Positions 57,804 to 64,000 of a stretch of 64,000 nt of DNA are shown in pieces (within the stretch, counting starts at the first letter, position 1; the number at the start of each line of letters is the position of its first letter). Source of the DNA: Pimelobacter simplex (GTDB taxonomy: Bacteria; Actinomycetota; Actinomycetes; Propionibacteriales; Nocardioidaceae); contig NZ_CP096276.1 in the NCBI RefSeq assembly GCF_024662235.1, forward strand, positions 1,798,001-1,862,000, given 5' to 3'. The position numbers and the translations under genes are program-made. The notes beneath the pieces are model-generated. The model searched no databases. It was given only the letters and a program-made list of their open reading frames with translations, and was not told the DNA's origin.

Positions 57804-58268
57804 GTGAGTCAGAGCACCAATCCCGCGGTCGAGGCGACCGACCGGCAGATCCTGGAGCTTCTGGCCAAGGACGGGCGCATGTCGTACACCGATCTCGGGC
57901 GGGCCACGGGGCTCTCGACCTCGGCCGTGCACCAGCGGGTCAAGCGCCTCGAGCAGCGCGGCCTCATCCTCGGCTACGGCGCCACCGTCAACTACGCCGA
58001 GATCGGTCTGCCGCTGACCGCGTTCATCGCGATCCGCCCGATCGACCCCTCGCAGCCCGACGACTGCCCCGACCGGCTCGTCGACCTGCCCGAGATCGAG
58101 TCGTGCTGGTCGGTGGCCGGTGAGGAGTCCTACCTCCTCAAGGTGCGGATCACCACGCCCTTCGAGCTCGAGGGCCTGCTGAGCCGGATCCGCTCGGTCG
58201 CCAACGTGTCGACCCGGACCACGATCGTGCTCTCGACCTACTACGAGAACCGGCCCGTCAGCACCTGA
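57804..58268 (+). CDS. Lrp/AsnC-family transcriptional regulator
   Basis: A 154-residue regulator with an N-terminal HTH (TDRQILELLAKDGRMSYTDL, GLSTSAVHQRVKRLEQRGLI) and a C-terminal RAM/AsnC ligand-binding domain (SCWSVAGEESYLLKVRI, then STRTTIVLSTYYENRPV). It probably senses an amino acid and acts as a dimer or octamer. Target unknown; the divergent promoter arrangement would allow control of the exonuclease and itself. Confidence 0.92.
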   Translation: MSQSTNPAVEATDRQILELLAKDGRMSYTDLGRATGLSTSAVHQRVKRLEQRGLILGYGATVNYAEIGLPLTAFIAIRPIDPSQPDDCPDRLVDLPEIESCWSVAGEESYLLKVRITTPFELEGLLSRIRSVANVSTRTTIVLSTYYENRPVST

Positions 58269-58665
58269 GCCCGGCGCGTCGCCCGGCGACACGCCGTGGG
58301 CGCCGACTTTTTTCGGACTTTTTCGGGCCCCCGGCGGCCCCTTCTGACCTGCGAGAACGCGGATCGCCGCAGGTCAGCGGACGGTTGACAGTGCGGGTAA
58401 GGCTCACCAGAGTACGGAGACGTTCGCTCGTGCAGGTCGTGGCCGGCGGACCGACGTCCGAGTGGCCGTACGTTCGGGGGAGTAGCACCAGCTCCACCCG
58501 ACCACGGTTCGCGGAGGTCGGTTCGCTCCTCGAGGGCGGACCGGAAGGGTCCGGGGCTCCCTAGACAACGTCGCTGCTTCTGCAGCCAGCCGGCGTCGCG
58601 ATGGTCCGAAGGCGCCCCCGACCCTTCCGTCCTGCAGGGGAGGCCCGGCCGACTAGGCTCTGCGC
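58269..58665. other. 397-bp non-coding, structure-rich region before lnt
   Basis: No credible gene on either strand. It holds a hairpin GTCGCC-C-GGCGAC after the Lrp stop, two T-runs (58308-58313 and 58319-58323), a perfect 10-bp stem CTGACCTGCG/CGCAGGTCAG (58344-58377) and a TTGACA -35-like element at 58385-58390. A downstream GC-rich block can fold as a multi-branch structure: GGGAG near 58480 pairs with CTCCC near 58558, enclosing stems GACC/GGTC and GGACC-GGAA-GGGTCC. The lnt -10 box TAGGCT (58654-58659) closes it. It may encode a small RNA or a long leader. Confidence 0.5.
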
Positions 58666-60255
58666 GTGGTGCAACGCTCGTTCCTCGCGGCTCTCGGCGG
58701 CGCCCTGCTGACCGCGTCGTTCGAGCCGGTCGCGATGGGGTGGCTGCTGCCCCTCGGCGTCGCGCTCTACGCGCTCGCGCTGCGCGACCTCAGCGTGCGC
58801 CGCTCCTTCCTCGTCGGGCTCGTCTTCGGCGTGGTCTTCTACTACAGCCACATCGCCTGGATGCGGGCCTCGATCGGCACCGACGCCTGGCTGGCGCTCT
58901 CGGCCGCCGAGGCGCTGTTCTACGGCCTGCTGGGCCTCGCCGTGCCCCTGCTGCGCCGGCTGCCGGTCTGGCCGCTGTGGCTGGCCGCGGCGTGGACCAC
59001 CATGGAGACGATCCGCAGCGGCTGGCCGTTCAGCGGGATGCCCTGGGGACGACTGGCGTTCGCCGCGGTCGACACCCCGGCGGCCAACATGGTCGCCTAC
59101 GTCGGGATGACCGGGCTCTCGTTCCTGCTCGCCCTGACCGGGTTCGCCCTGGCTCGCCTGGTCGAGGCCCTGCTCGCGCGGCGCCGCGACACCACGGTGC
59201 CGTGGCGGCTGCCCGCGCTCGGCGCGGTCGGCGTCCTGGCGCTGCTGGTGACGCCCGCCGTCGTGCCCTACGACATCCCCCAGACCGGGACCGCGACCGT
59301 GGCCGTCGTCCAGGGCAACGTGCCCGGACCGGGCAACGACATCCTCTGGGACTACCTCGGCGTCACCCGCAACCACGTCGACGCCACGGTCGAGCTCGCC
59401 GCGCAGGTCTCGGCGGGGGAGCGGCCGCGGCCCGACTTCGTGCTGTGGCCCGAGAACTCCACGGCGGTCGACCCGTTCGAGCCCGGCGAGGTCAACACCG
59501 GGATCACCGAGGCGGTCGCCGCGATCGGCGTACCGGTGGTGGTCGGCGGGATCGTCGACGACGGCCCGAAGCACGTCCTCAACCAGGGCATCGTCTGGGA
59601 CCCGGAGACCGGGCCGGGGGACCGCTACACCAAGCACCACCCGGTGCCCTACGGCGAGTACATCCCGTTCCGCGACATCTGGAACCCCAAGTTCGGCAAG
59701 CTCGCGCTCATCTCGCGCGACATGCGGGCCGGCACCCGCACCACGCCGCTGCGGGTGGCCGGGATCGAGGTCGCCGACGCGATCTGCTTCGACGTCGCCT
59801 ACGACGGCGTGCTGCCGCCGCAGGTCCGCTCGGGAGCCCAGCTGCTCACGGTCCAGACCAGCAACGCCAGCTTCATCTTCACCCACCAGATCGAGCAGCA
59901 GTTCGCGATCACCCGGCTGCGGGCCATCGAGGCGGGCCGCTGGCTGACGGTGGCCTCGACCAACGGCCGCACCGGCGTGATCGCCTCCGACGGCACCGTG
60001 GTCGCCTCGCTGACGCCGCGGACCACGGGCGTGCTCGACGAGGAGGTCGGCCTGGCCACGGGCCTGACCCCGGCGATGCGCCTGGGCCCCTGGCCGGCCC
60101 GGATGTTCACCCTCCTGACGCTCGGCGCTCTCGTGTCAGGTGCCCTCGCGTACCGTCGACGGCGAGAGTTCGATGGCCCTGCGCGGGTGAGCTCCACCGA
60201 GGGCGACCCCGCGCCGACCCCCACCACGAACACGAGCGAGGCATCCGTTGGCTGA
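58666..60255 (+). CDS. lnt: Apolipoprotein N-acyltransferase
   Basis: A 529-residue integral membrane enzyme that adds the third acyl chain to lipoproteins. About seven N-terminal membrane helices precede a nitrilase-like domain with catalytic Glu in LWPENSTAVD, Lys in YTKHHPVPYGEYIPF and Cys in DAICFDVAYD. A Ser/Thr-rich cytoplasmic tail ends it. In actinobacteria lnt lies next to, or is fused with, polyprenol-phosphate mannosyltransferase, as here. A GTG start six bases after TAGGCT. Confidence 0.95.
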   Translation: MVQRSFLAALGGALLTASFEPVAMGWLLPLGVALYALALRDLSVRRSFLVGLVFGVVFYYSHIAWMRASIGTDAWLALSAAEALFYGLLGLAVPLLRRLPVWPLWLAAAWTTMETIRSGWPFSGMPWGRLAFAAVDTPAANMVAYVGMTGLSFLLALTGFALARLVEALLARRRDTTVPWRLPALGAVGVLALLVTPAVVPYDIPQTGTATVAVVQGNVPGPGNDILWDYLGVTRNHVDATVELAAQVSAGERPRPDFVLWPENSTAVDPFEPGEVNTGITEAVAAIGVPVVVGGIVDDGPKHVLNQGIVWDPETGPGDRYTKHHPVPYGEYIPFRDIWNPKFGKLALISRDMRAGTRTTPLRVAGIEVADAICFDVAYDGVLPPQVRSGAQLLTVQTSNASFIFTHQIEQQFAITRLRAIEAGRWLTVASTNGRTGVIASDGTVVASLTPRTTGVLDEEVGLATGLTPAMRLGPWPARMFTLLTLGALVSGALAYRRRREFDGPARVSSTEGDPAPTPTTNTSEASVG

Positions 60256-61033
60256 CACCGATCTCACCCTGGGCCGCACGGTGATGGTGATCCCCACGTA
60301 CAACGAGGCGGACAACCTCGCCTGGATCGTCGACCGGCTGCGCACCGCCCAGCCCGCCGTCGACGTCCTCGTGGTCGACGACGGCTCGCCCGACGGCACC
60401 GGCGCCATCGCCGACCGGCTCGCCGCGGCCGACCCCCAGGTCCACGTGCTGCACCGCACCGCCAAGGGCGGGCTCGGGGCGGCGTACCTCGCCGGGTTCG
60501 GGTGGGCCCTGGAGCAGGGCTACGACGTCATCGGCGAGATGGACGCCGACGGCTCCCACCAGCCCGAGCAGCTCCACCGCCTGCTCACCGCGCTGCGCGA
60601 CGCCGACCTGGTGATCGGCTCGCGCTGGGTCCCCGGCGGCTCGGTCGTCAACTGGCCCTGGCAGCGCGAGGCGCTCTCGCGCGGCGGCAACCTGTACGTC
60701 CGGGTGCTGCTCGGCATCGACGTGCGCGACGCGACCGCCGGCTTCCGGCTCTTCCGGAGCACGACCCTGGAGAAGCTGCGCCTCGACGAGGTGCGCTCCA
60801 CGGGCTACGTCTTCCAGACCGACCTCGTCTCGCGGACCCTGCGCGCCGGCCTGACCGTGCGCGAGGTGCCCATTGAGTTCGTCGAGCGGGTGCGCGGCGA
60901 GTCCAAGATGAGCGGCCAGGTGGCCGTGGAGTCGCTCAAGCGGATCACCGAGTGGGGTCTGCGCGAGCGGTGGGCGCGGCTGCGCAGCGAGCGCGGCCCG
61001 GCGGAGGCGGAGCGGGAGCTGCAACGACGATGA
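60248..61033 (+). CDS. Polyprenol monophosphomannose synthase
   Basis: A 261-residue GT2-family glycosyltransferase related to dolichol-phosphate mannose synthase and to domain 2 of mycobacterial Ppm1. It makes polyprenyl-phosphate mannose for lipoglycans and protein mannosylation. VMVIPTYNEADNLAWIVD lies at the N-terminus, VVDDGSPDGT (nucleotide-binding DDG) near residue 40 and the DXD-like EMDADGSHQPE near 98. There is no membrane domain, so it is the soluble catalytic type. A TTG at 60248 with GAGG upstream overlaps the lnt end by eight bases; an ATG at 60284 is the alternative. Confidence 0.93.
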   Translation: MADTDLTLGRTVMVIPTYNEADNLAWIVDRLRTAQPAVDVLVVDDGSPDGTGAIADRLAAADPQVHVLHRTAKGGLGAAYLAGFGWALEQGYDVIGEMDADGSHQPEQLHRLLTALRDADLVIGSRWVPGGSVVNWPWQREALSRGGNLYVRVLLGIDVRDATAGFRLFRSTTLEKLRLDEVRSTGYVFQTDLVSRTLRAGLTVREVPIEFVERVRGESKMSGQVAVESLKRITEWGLRERWARLRSERGPAEAERELQRR

Positions 61034-61046
61034 GGGAGAGACGCCG

Positions 61047-61529
61047 ATGAGCAGGCGCGGACGCCGGACGCTGGCCCTGGTGCTGCTGGGCCTCGGCCTC
61101 GTGGCGGCCCTCGAGGTGGTCGTGCTGGCCGCCGTGGGCCGGAGCATCGGCGTGGGCTGGACCGTGCTCCTGCTGTTCCTCGACGTCGTCCTCGGCATCG
61201 CGGTGATCCGGCGCGCCGGACGCCGCGCGGTCGACGCCCTGCGCACCCGGCTCGAGACCGGTCAGCTGCCCGACCGCGAGGTCGGCGACCGGGGGCTGGT
61301 CGTGGTCGCGGGCGTGCTGCTCGCCGTCCCGGGGTTCGTCAGCGACCTGCTCGCGCTGCTGCTCATCGTCCCGTTCACCCGGCCGCTGTTCCGCGGGCTG
61401 GTCGCCGGGCTCGCCGTACGGCGGGTCGGGACGTTCAGCGGCCCCTTCGGCCCGGCCGGCCCCGGAGACGCCACTCGCCCCGGACCAGTGGTGGTCCGGG
61501 GCGAGGTGATCGACGAGTCCGAGGACTGA
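61047..61529 (+). CDS. fxsA: FxsA-family membrane protein
   Basis: A 160-residue membrane protein of the FxsA family, named for F-exclusion of phage T7. Hydrophobic segments LALVLLGLGLVAALEVVVLAAVG and VGWTVLLLFLDVVLGIAVI are followed by the family motif VVAGVLLAVPGFVSDLLALLLIVP and a short hydrophilic tail. Third gene of the lnt group, 13 bases after the mannosyltransferase. It converges on rbpA across 22 bases, in which a weak inverted repeat CTCGG/CCGAG (61532-61549) may help termination. Confidence 0.9.
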   Translation: MSRRGRRTLALVLLGLGLVAALEVVVLAAVGRSIGVGWTVLLLFLDVVLGIAVIRRAGRRAVDALRTRLETGQLPDREVGDRGLVVVAGVLLAVPGFVSDLLALLLIVPFTRPLFRGLVAGLAVRRVGTFSGPFGPAGPGDATRPGPVVVRGEVIDESED

Positions 61530-61551
61530 TCCTCGGTTCGTGGGCCGAGCG

Positions 61552-61941
61552 TCAGGCCTTGGCAGCCTTGCGCTTGCGGGCGTTGGCCCGGTGCAGGTGC
61601 GCCGGGCCGATCTCGCCGCCGCGCAGGAGCTCCAGGCGCTCGGTGAGGATCTCCTCGAGCTCCTTCTCCGAGCGACGCTCCAGCAGCATGTCCCAGTGGG
61701 TCCGCTGGGGCTTCTCCGCCTTGACCTCACGCTGGATGCCGGCCGTGGACTCGGCCTCGAGCCCGCATCGGGGGCACTCCCAGATGGCGGGCACCTCCGC
61801 CTCGATCGACATCGTGATCTCGAAATCGTGCCCCTGGGGACAGCGGTAGCCGACCTGCTGGCGAGCAGCGAACTCGATCCCCCGCTCGTCCTCGAACGAC
61901 TGGCCGCCCAGTCGGGCACCGCGCAGTGTGCGCTCCGCCAT
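61552..61941 (-). CDS. rbpA: RNA polymerase-binding protein RbpA
   Basis: A 129-residue actinobacterial transcription activator that binds the principal sigma factor and stabilises open complexes. The opening MAERTLRGARLGGQSFEDERG, the zinc-ribbon-like core YRCPQGHDFE and WECPRCGLEA, and the C-terminal sigma-interaction domain with THWDMLLERRSEKELEEILTERL are all present. The ATG has a GGGAGGTGAG ribosome-binding site and lies behind a SigR-type promoter. Confidence 0.96.
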   Translation of the reverse strand: MAERTLRGARLGGQSFEDERGIEFAARQQVGYRCPQGHDFEITMSIEAEVPAIWECPRCGLEAESTAGIQREVKAEKPQRTHWDMLLERRSEKELEEILTERLELLRGGEIGPAHLHRANARKRKAAKA

Positions 61942-61979
61942 GAGAACCTCACCTCCCGTGTTTCGCCTCTGGTCCTTTC

Positions 61980-62005
61980 AACGCTACCCACCGGTAAAAG
62001 GTTCC
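61980..62005 (-). promoter_or_regulatory. SigR-type promoter of rbpA
   Basis: On the minus strand GGAAC is followed by exactly 18 bases and then GTT, matching the SigR/SigH thiol-stress consensus GGAAT-N18-GTT. It is 39 bases before the rbpA ATG. rbpA is a known SigR target in Streptomyces. The match was found by eye. Confidence 0.65.
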
Positions 62006-62075
62006 AAGCCTCGATGAGGCGCCTGACACCATCTGTCTGTACCACCCTGTCCGGCCACCCATGGTGCGCACGGGG

Positions 62076-63419
62076 TCAGATCACGGCCGGCCGCTCGTTG
62101 CCAGCGTCCCGGATCCCACGCTCCGTGTCGACCCGCAGGAGCAGCAGCCCGCCCAGGACGAAGAACGCGATGAGGGCGAAGATCGCCGGCCGGTAGGAGT
62201 CGGTGATCTGGTAGACGATGCCGAAGGTCAGCGTGCCGAACCACGAGGTCCCGCGGTCCATGGCGTGGTAGAGGCTGAAGTACTCCGCCTCCTTGCCGCG
62301 CGGGATGAACAGCGAGAAGTACGAGCGGGCCAGCGCCTGGGTGCCGCCGAGGACGACGCCGATCGCGACGCCGAGGACCAGGAAGGGCACCAGCTGCCCG
62401 TCCGGTACGACGAGCGCGACGCTCACGATGGCCATCCAGCCGACGAGCCCGGCCAGGATGACCTTCTTGGCGCCGTGGCGCGCGGCAGCGCGGCCGAAGC
62501 CGATCGCGCCGAACATGGCCACGAACTGCACGAGCAGGTAGGTGCCGAGCACGGTGCCCTCGCCGAAGCCGAGCTCCTCGATGCCGAAGGTCGAGGCGGA
62601 GGCGATGACGGTCTGGATGCCGTCGTTGAAGAACAGGTAGGCGACCAGGAAGGTCAGCGCGACCGGGTAGTTGCGCAGGTCGCGCAGGGTCGCGGCGAGC
62701 TGGCCGAAGGAGCGGGACATCAGGCCGCCGCTGACTTCCTCGACATCGACCGGGGGGTGCTGCTTGATCCGGCGCCAGGGGATGACCATGAACGCCGCCC
62801 ACCAGATCGCGGCCGAGAGCAGGGAGAGGCGCACGGCCATCTCCTTGTCGAGGCCGAGGGCGTCGTGGAAGGTGACGACGGCGAAGTTGACGGCGAGCAG
62901 GAGGCCGCCGCCGGCGTAACCGTAGGCCCAGCCGACCGACGAGACGCGGTCGCGCTCCTTCTCGTCGGAGATGAGGGGCAGGATCGAGTCGCTGACCACG
63001 ATCGCGGCGCCACCGGCGAGGTTGGCGACCATGAACGCGATGCTGCCGAAGAGCCAGTTCTCGCCGCTCATGAAGAACAGCAGGCCCGCGGCGACCGCGC
63101 CGATCCAGGACAGGCCGACCAGCAGGTCGGGCTTGCGGGCGGTGCGATCGGCGATCGCGCCGACGAGGGGGAAGATCAGGGCGCTCAGGAGCGTCGACAC
63201 CGTGATCACGTACGACGGCAGCGAGCCCGGCGCGATCGCGAGCCCGAGCACGTGGATCCGCCCGTGCTCGCCGACGGCGTTCTCGGCCACCGAGATCAGG
63301 TAGGGCGCGAAGAGCACGCCGGCGACGGTCGTCTGGAACGCCGAGGCGGCCCAGTCGGTGAAGTACCAGGCGCGCTGCTCGCGGGCCCGGTTGAGCGGGC
63401 CCAGGTCCGCGATCGTCAT
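62076..63419 (-). CDS. MFS transporter, UMF1/Atg22-like
   Basis: A 447-residue membrane protein with about twelve transmembrane helices. FTDWAASAFQTTVAGVLFAPYL at the N-terminus, VGAIADRTARKPDLLVGL and the central GGTQALARSYFSLFIPRGKEAEYFSLY are typical of the UMF1/Atg22-related major facilitator group, whose yeast member effluxes vacuolar amino acids. The bacterial substrate is unknown. The ATG follows GGGGAGG and overlaps the stop of the upstream phosphodiesterase gene (ATGA). Confidence 0.9.
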   Translation of the reverse strand: MTIADLGPLNRAREQRAWYFTDWAASAFQTTVAGVLFAPYLISVAENAVGEHGRIHVLGLAIAPGSLPSYVITVSTLLSALIFPLVGAIADRTARKPDLLVGLSWIGAVAAGLLFFMSGENWLFGSIAFMVANLAGGAAIVVSDSILPLISDEKERDRVSSVGWAYGYAGGGLLLAVNFAVVTFHDALGLDKEMAVRLSLLSAAIWWAAFMVIPWRRIKQHPPVDVEEVSGGLMSRSFGQLAATLRDLRNYPVALTFLVAYLFFNDGIQTVIASASTFGIEELGFGEGTVLGTYLLVQFVAMFGAIGFGRAAARHGAKKVILAGLVGWMAIVSVALVVPDGQLVPFLVLGVAIGVVLGGTQALARSYFSLFIPRGKEAEYFSLYHAMDRGTSWFGTLTFGIVYQITDSYRPAIFALIAFFVLGGLLLLRVDTERGIRDAGNERPAVI

Positions 63420-64000
63420 GTCGTGCCTCCCCGCGCGGACCACCACTGGCCACGTCGCTGCAGCACATCCTTGAGCACGTCGGTGCGGTCCGTGAAGAGC
63501 CCGTCGACACCGCGGTCGAGGAGCGTGTGCATCTCGGCGGGCTCGTCGATGGTCCAGACGTGGACCTGGAGGCCGGCCGCGTGGGCGCGGCGCACGAAGC
63601 CGGGCGTGGTCACCACGAACCGGCCGCGCCGGTGGGGCACCTGGAAGGCGGCGAAGCGCCCTCCGGCGAGGAGCCGGGCCAGCCGGACGCTGGGGGAGAG
63701 CCGGAAGGCGACGATCTGCCAGGGGTCGGCCGCGGTCGGCACCCGGCCGCCGGTGAGCTCACGGAAGCGGCCGATCCGGCGGCGCGAGAACGAGGCGACG
63801 AGCAGCCGGTCCCACAGGTCGCGCTCGCGGACGAGCGCGGCGAGCGCCTCGGCCGCGCCCTCGGACTTGAGGTCGATGTTGAACCGCGCCTCGGGGAAGG
63901 CGTCGAGGAGGTCGACCAGGGTCGGCACCTCCTCGCGCCCGCCGATCCGGGCGCGGCGTACCTCGGCGAGGGTGAGCTCGCGGATCGCGCCCTGCTGGTC
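63416..64000 (-). CDS. Glycerophosphodiester phosphodiesterase, N-terminus outside window
   Basis: The last 194 residues of a GDPD-family protein; the frame stays open to the window edge, so the start and the catalytic HRG motif are beyond 64000. Visible family features are LTLAEVRRARIGG, VPTLVDLLDAFPEARFNIDLKSE (metal-binding Glu/Asp strand region) and HVWTIDEPAEMHTLLDRGVDGLFTDRTDVL at the C-terminus. It hydrolyses glycerophosphodiesters to glycerol-3-phosphate and an alcohol. Coupled to the MFS gene. Confidence 0.92.
   Translation of the reverse strand, partial: DQQGAIRELTLAEVRRARIGGREEVPTLVDLLDAFPEARFNIDLKSEGAAEALAALVRERDLWDRLLVASFSRRRIGRFRELTGGRVPTAADPWQIVAFRLSPSVRLARLLAGGRFAAFQVPHRRGRFVVTTPGFVRRAHAAGLQVHVWTIDEPAEMHTLLDRGVDGLFTDRTDVLKDVLQRRGQWWSARGGTT

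Noticed and set aside
58470..58570. yybP-ykoY (manganese) riboswitch
   Set aside because: The GGGGAGTAGC string recalls the start of that aptamer, but the second conserved loop and closing segment are not found and lnt is not a typical target.

Overview
The window is a contiguous stretch of a very GC-rich actinobacterial chromosome. Gene content (mycothiol ligase MshC, Pup-proteasome system, RbpA, TatA/TatC, Lnt plus a separate polyprenol-phosphate mannosyltransferase) and gene order suggest a Nocardioides-like member of the Propionibacteriales; the genus is an inference, since no rRNA is present. Many genes have no leader: a TAnnnT -10 box sits 6-8 nt before the start codon, and I used this to choose many starts.

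Layout. 1-5.9 kb: end of an acyl-CoA dehydrogenase pair, galactokinase, a nucleosidase-like gene, a LysR-type binding domain, a cysteine-poor HesB-like protein, tRNA-Leu(GAG), a frameshifted gene remnant and an NTF2-like protein. 5.9-11.5 kb: five-gene oligopeptide ABC transporter behind a hairpin-rich leader. 11.5-26.7 kb: hydrolase and LysR, pyruvate carboxylase, LysE exporter, AraC regulator divergent from a Baeyer-Villiger-like monooxygenase and cholesterol-oxidase-like GMC enzyme, YbaK, an M20 peptidase, AKR and UppP. 26.7-40.2 kb: CorA, then the conserved actinobacterial series phosphomutase-like / DUF3090 / SCO1664 / mshC / PAC2 / metH (with a probable SAH riboswitch) / HAD, then a RecB-like nuclease, an S2P protease and trmI. 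40.3-52.8 kb: the complete pupylation-proteasome locus (arc, small ORF, dop, pup, prcB, prcA, pafA, FKBP lipoprotein, pafB, pafC) followed by tatA-tatC. 52.8-64 kb: lipid kinase, Ski2-like helicase, NUDIX, 5'-3' exonuclease, Lrp regulator, a structured non-coding region, lnt-mannosyltransferase-fxsA, rbpA with a SigR-type promoter, an MFS protein and a partial GDPD.

The most unusual signal is a dispersed intergenic repeat present six times. Each unit has two related palindromic halves whose matching TTGG cores lie 41 bp apart in five units and 42 bp in the sixth, with an unconserved spacer. The right half has arms TGCGGTTTGG/CCAAACCGCA, and its flanking bases differ between copies yet usually stay complementary. 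Every unit follows a plus-strand gene. Two units in opposite orientation bracket a lower-GC gene for a DUF559/AbiEi-like nuclease-fold protein that interrupts the proteasome locus between prcA and pafA. This looks like a REPIN-like or terminator-like element family, possibly linked to the nuclease-fold gene; I do not recognise it as described.
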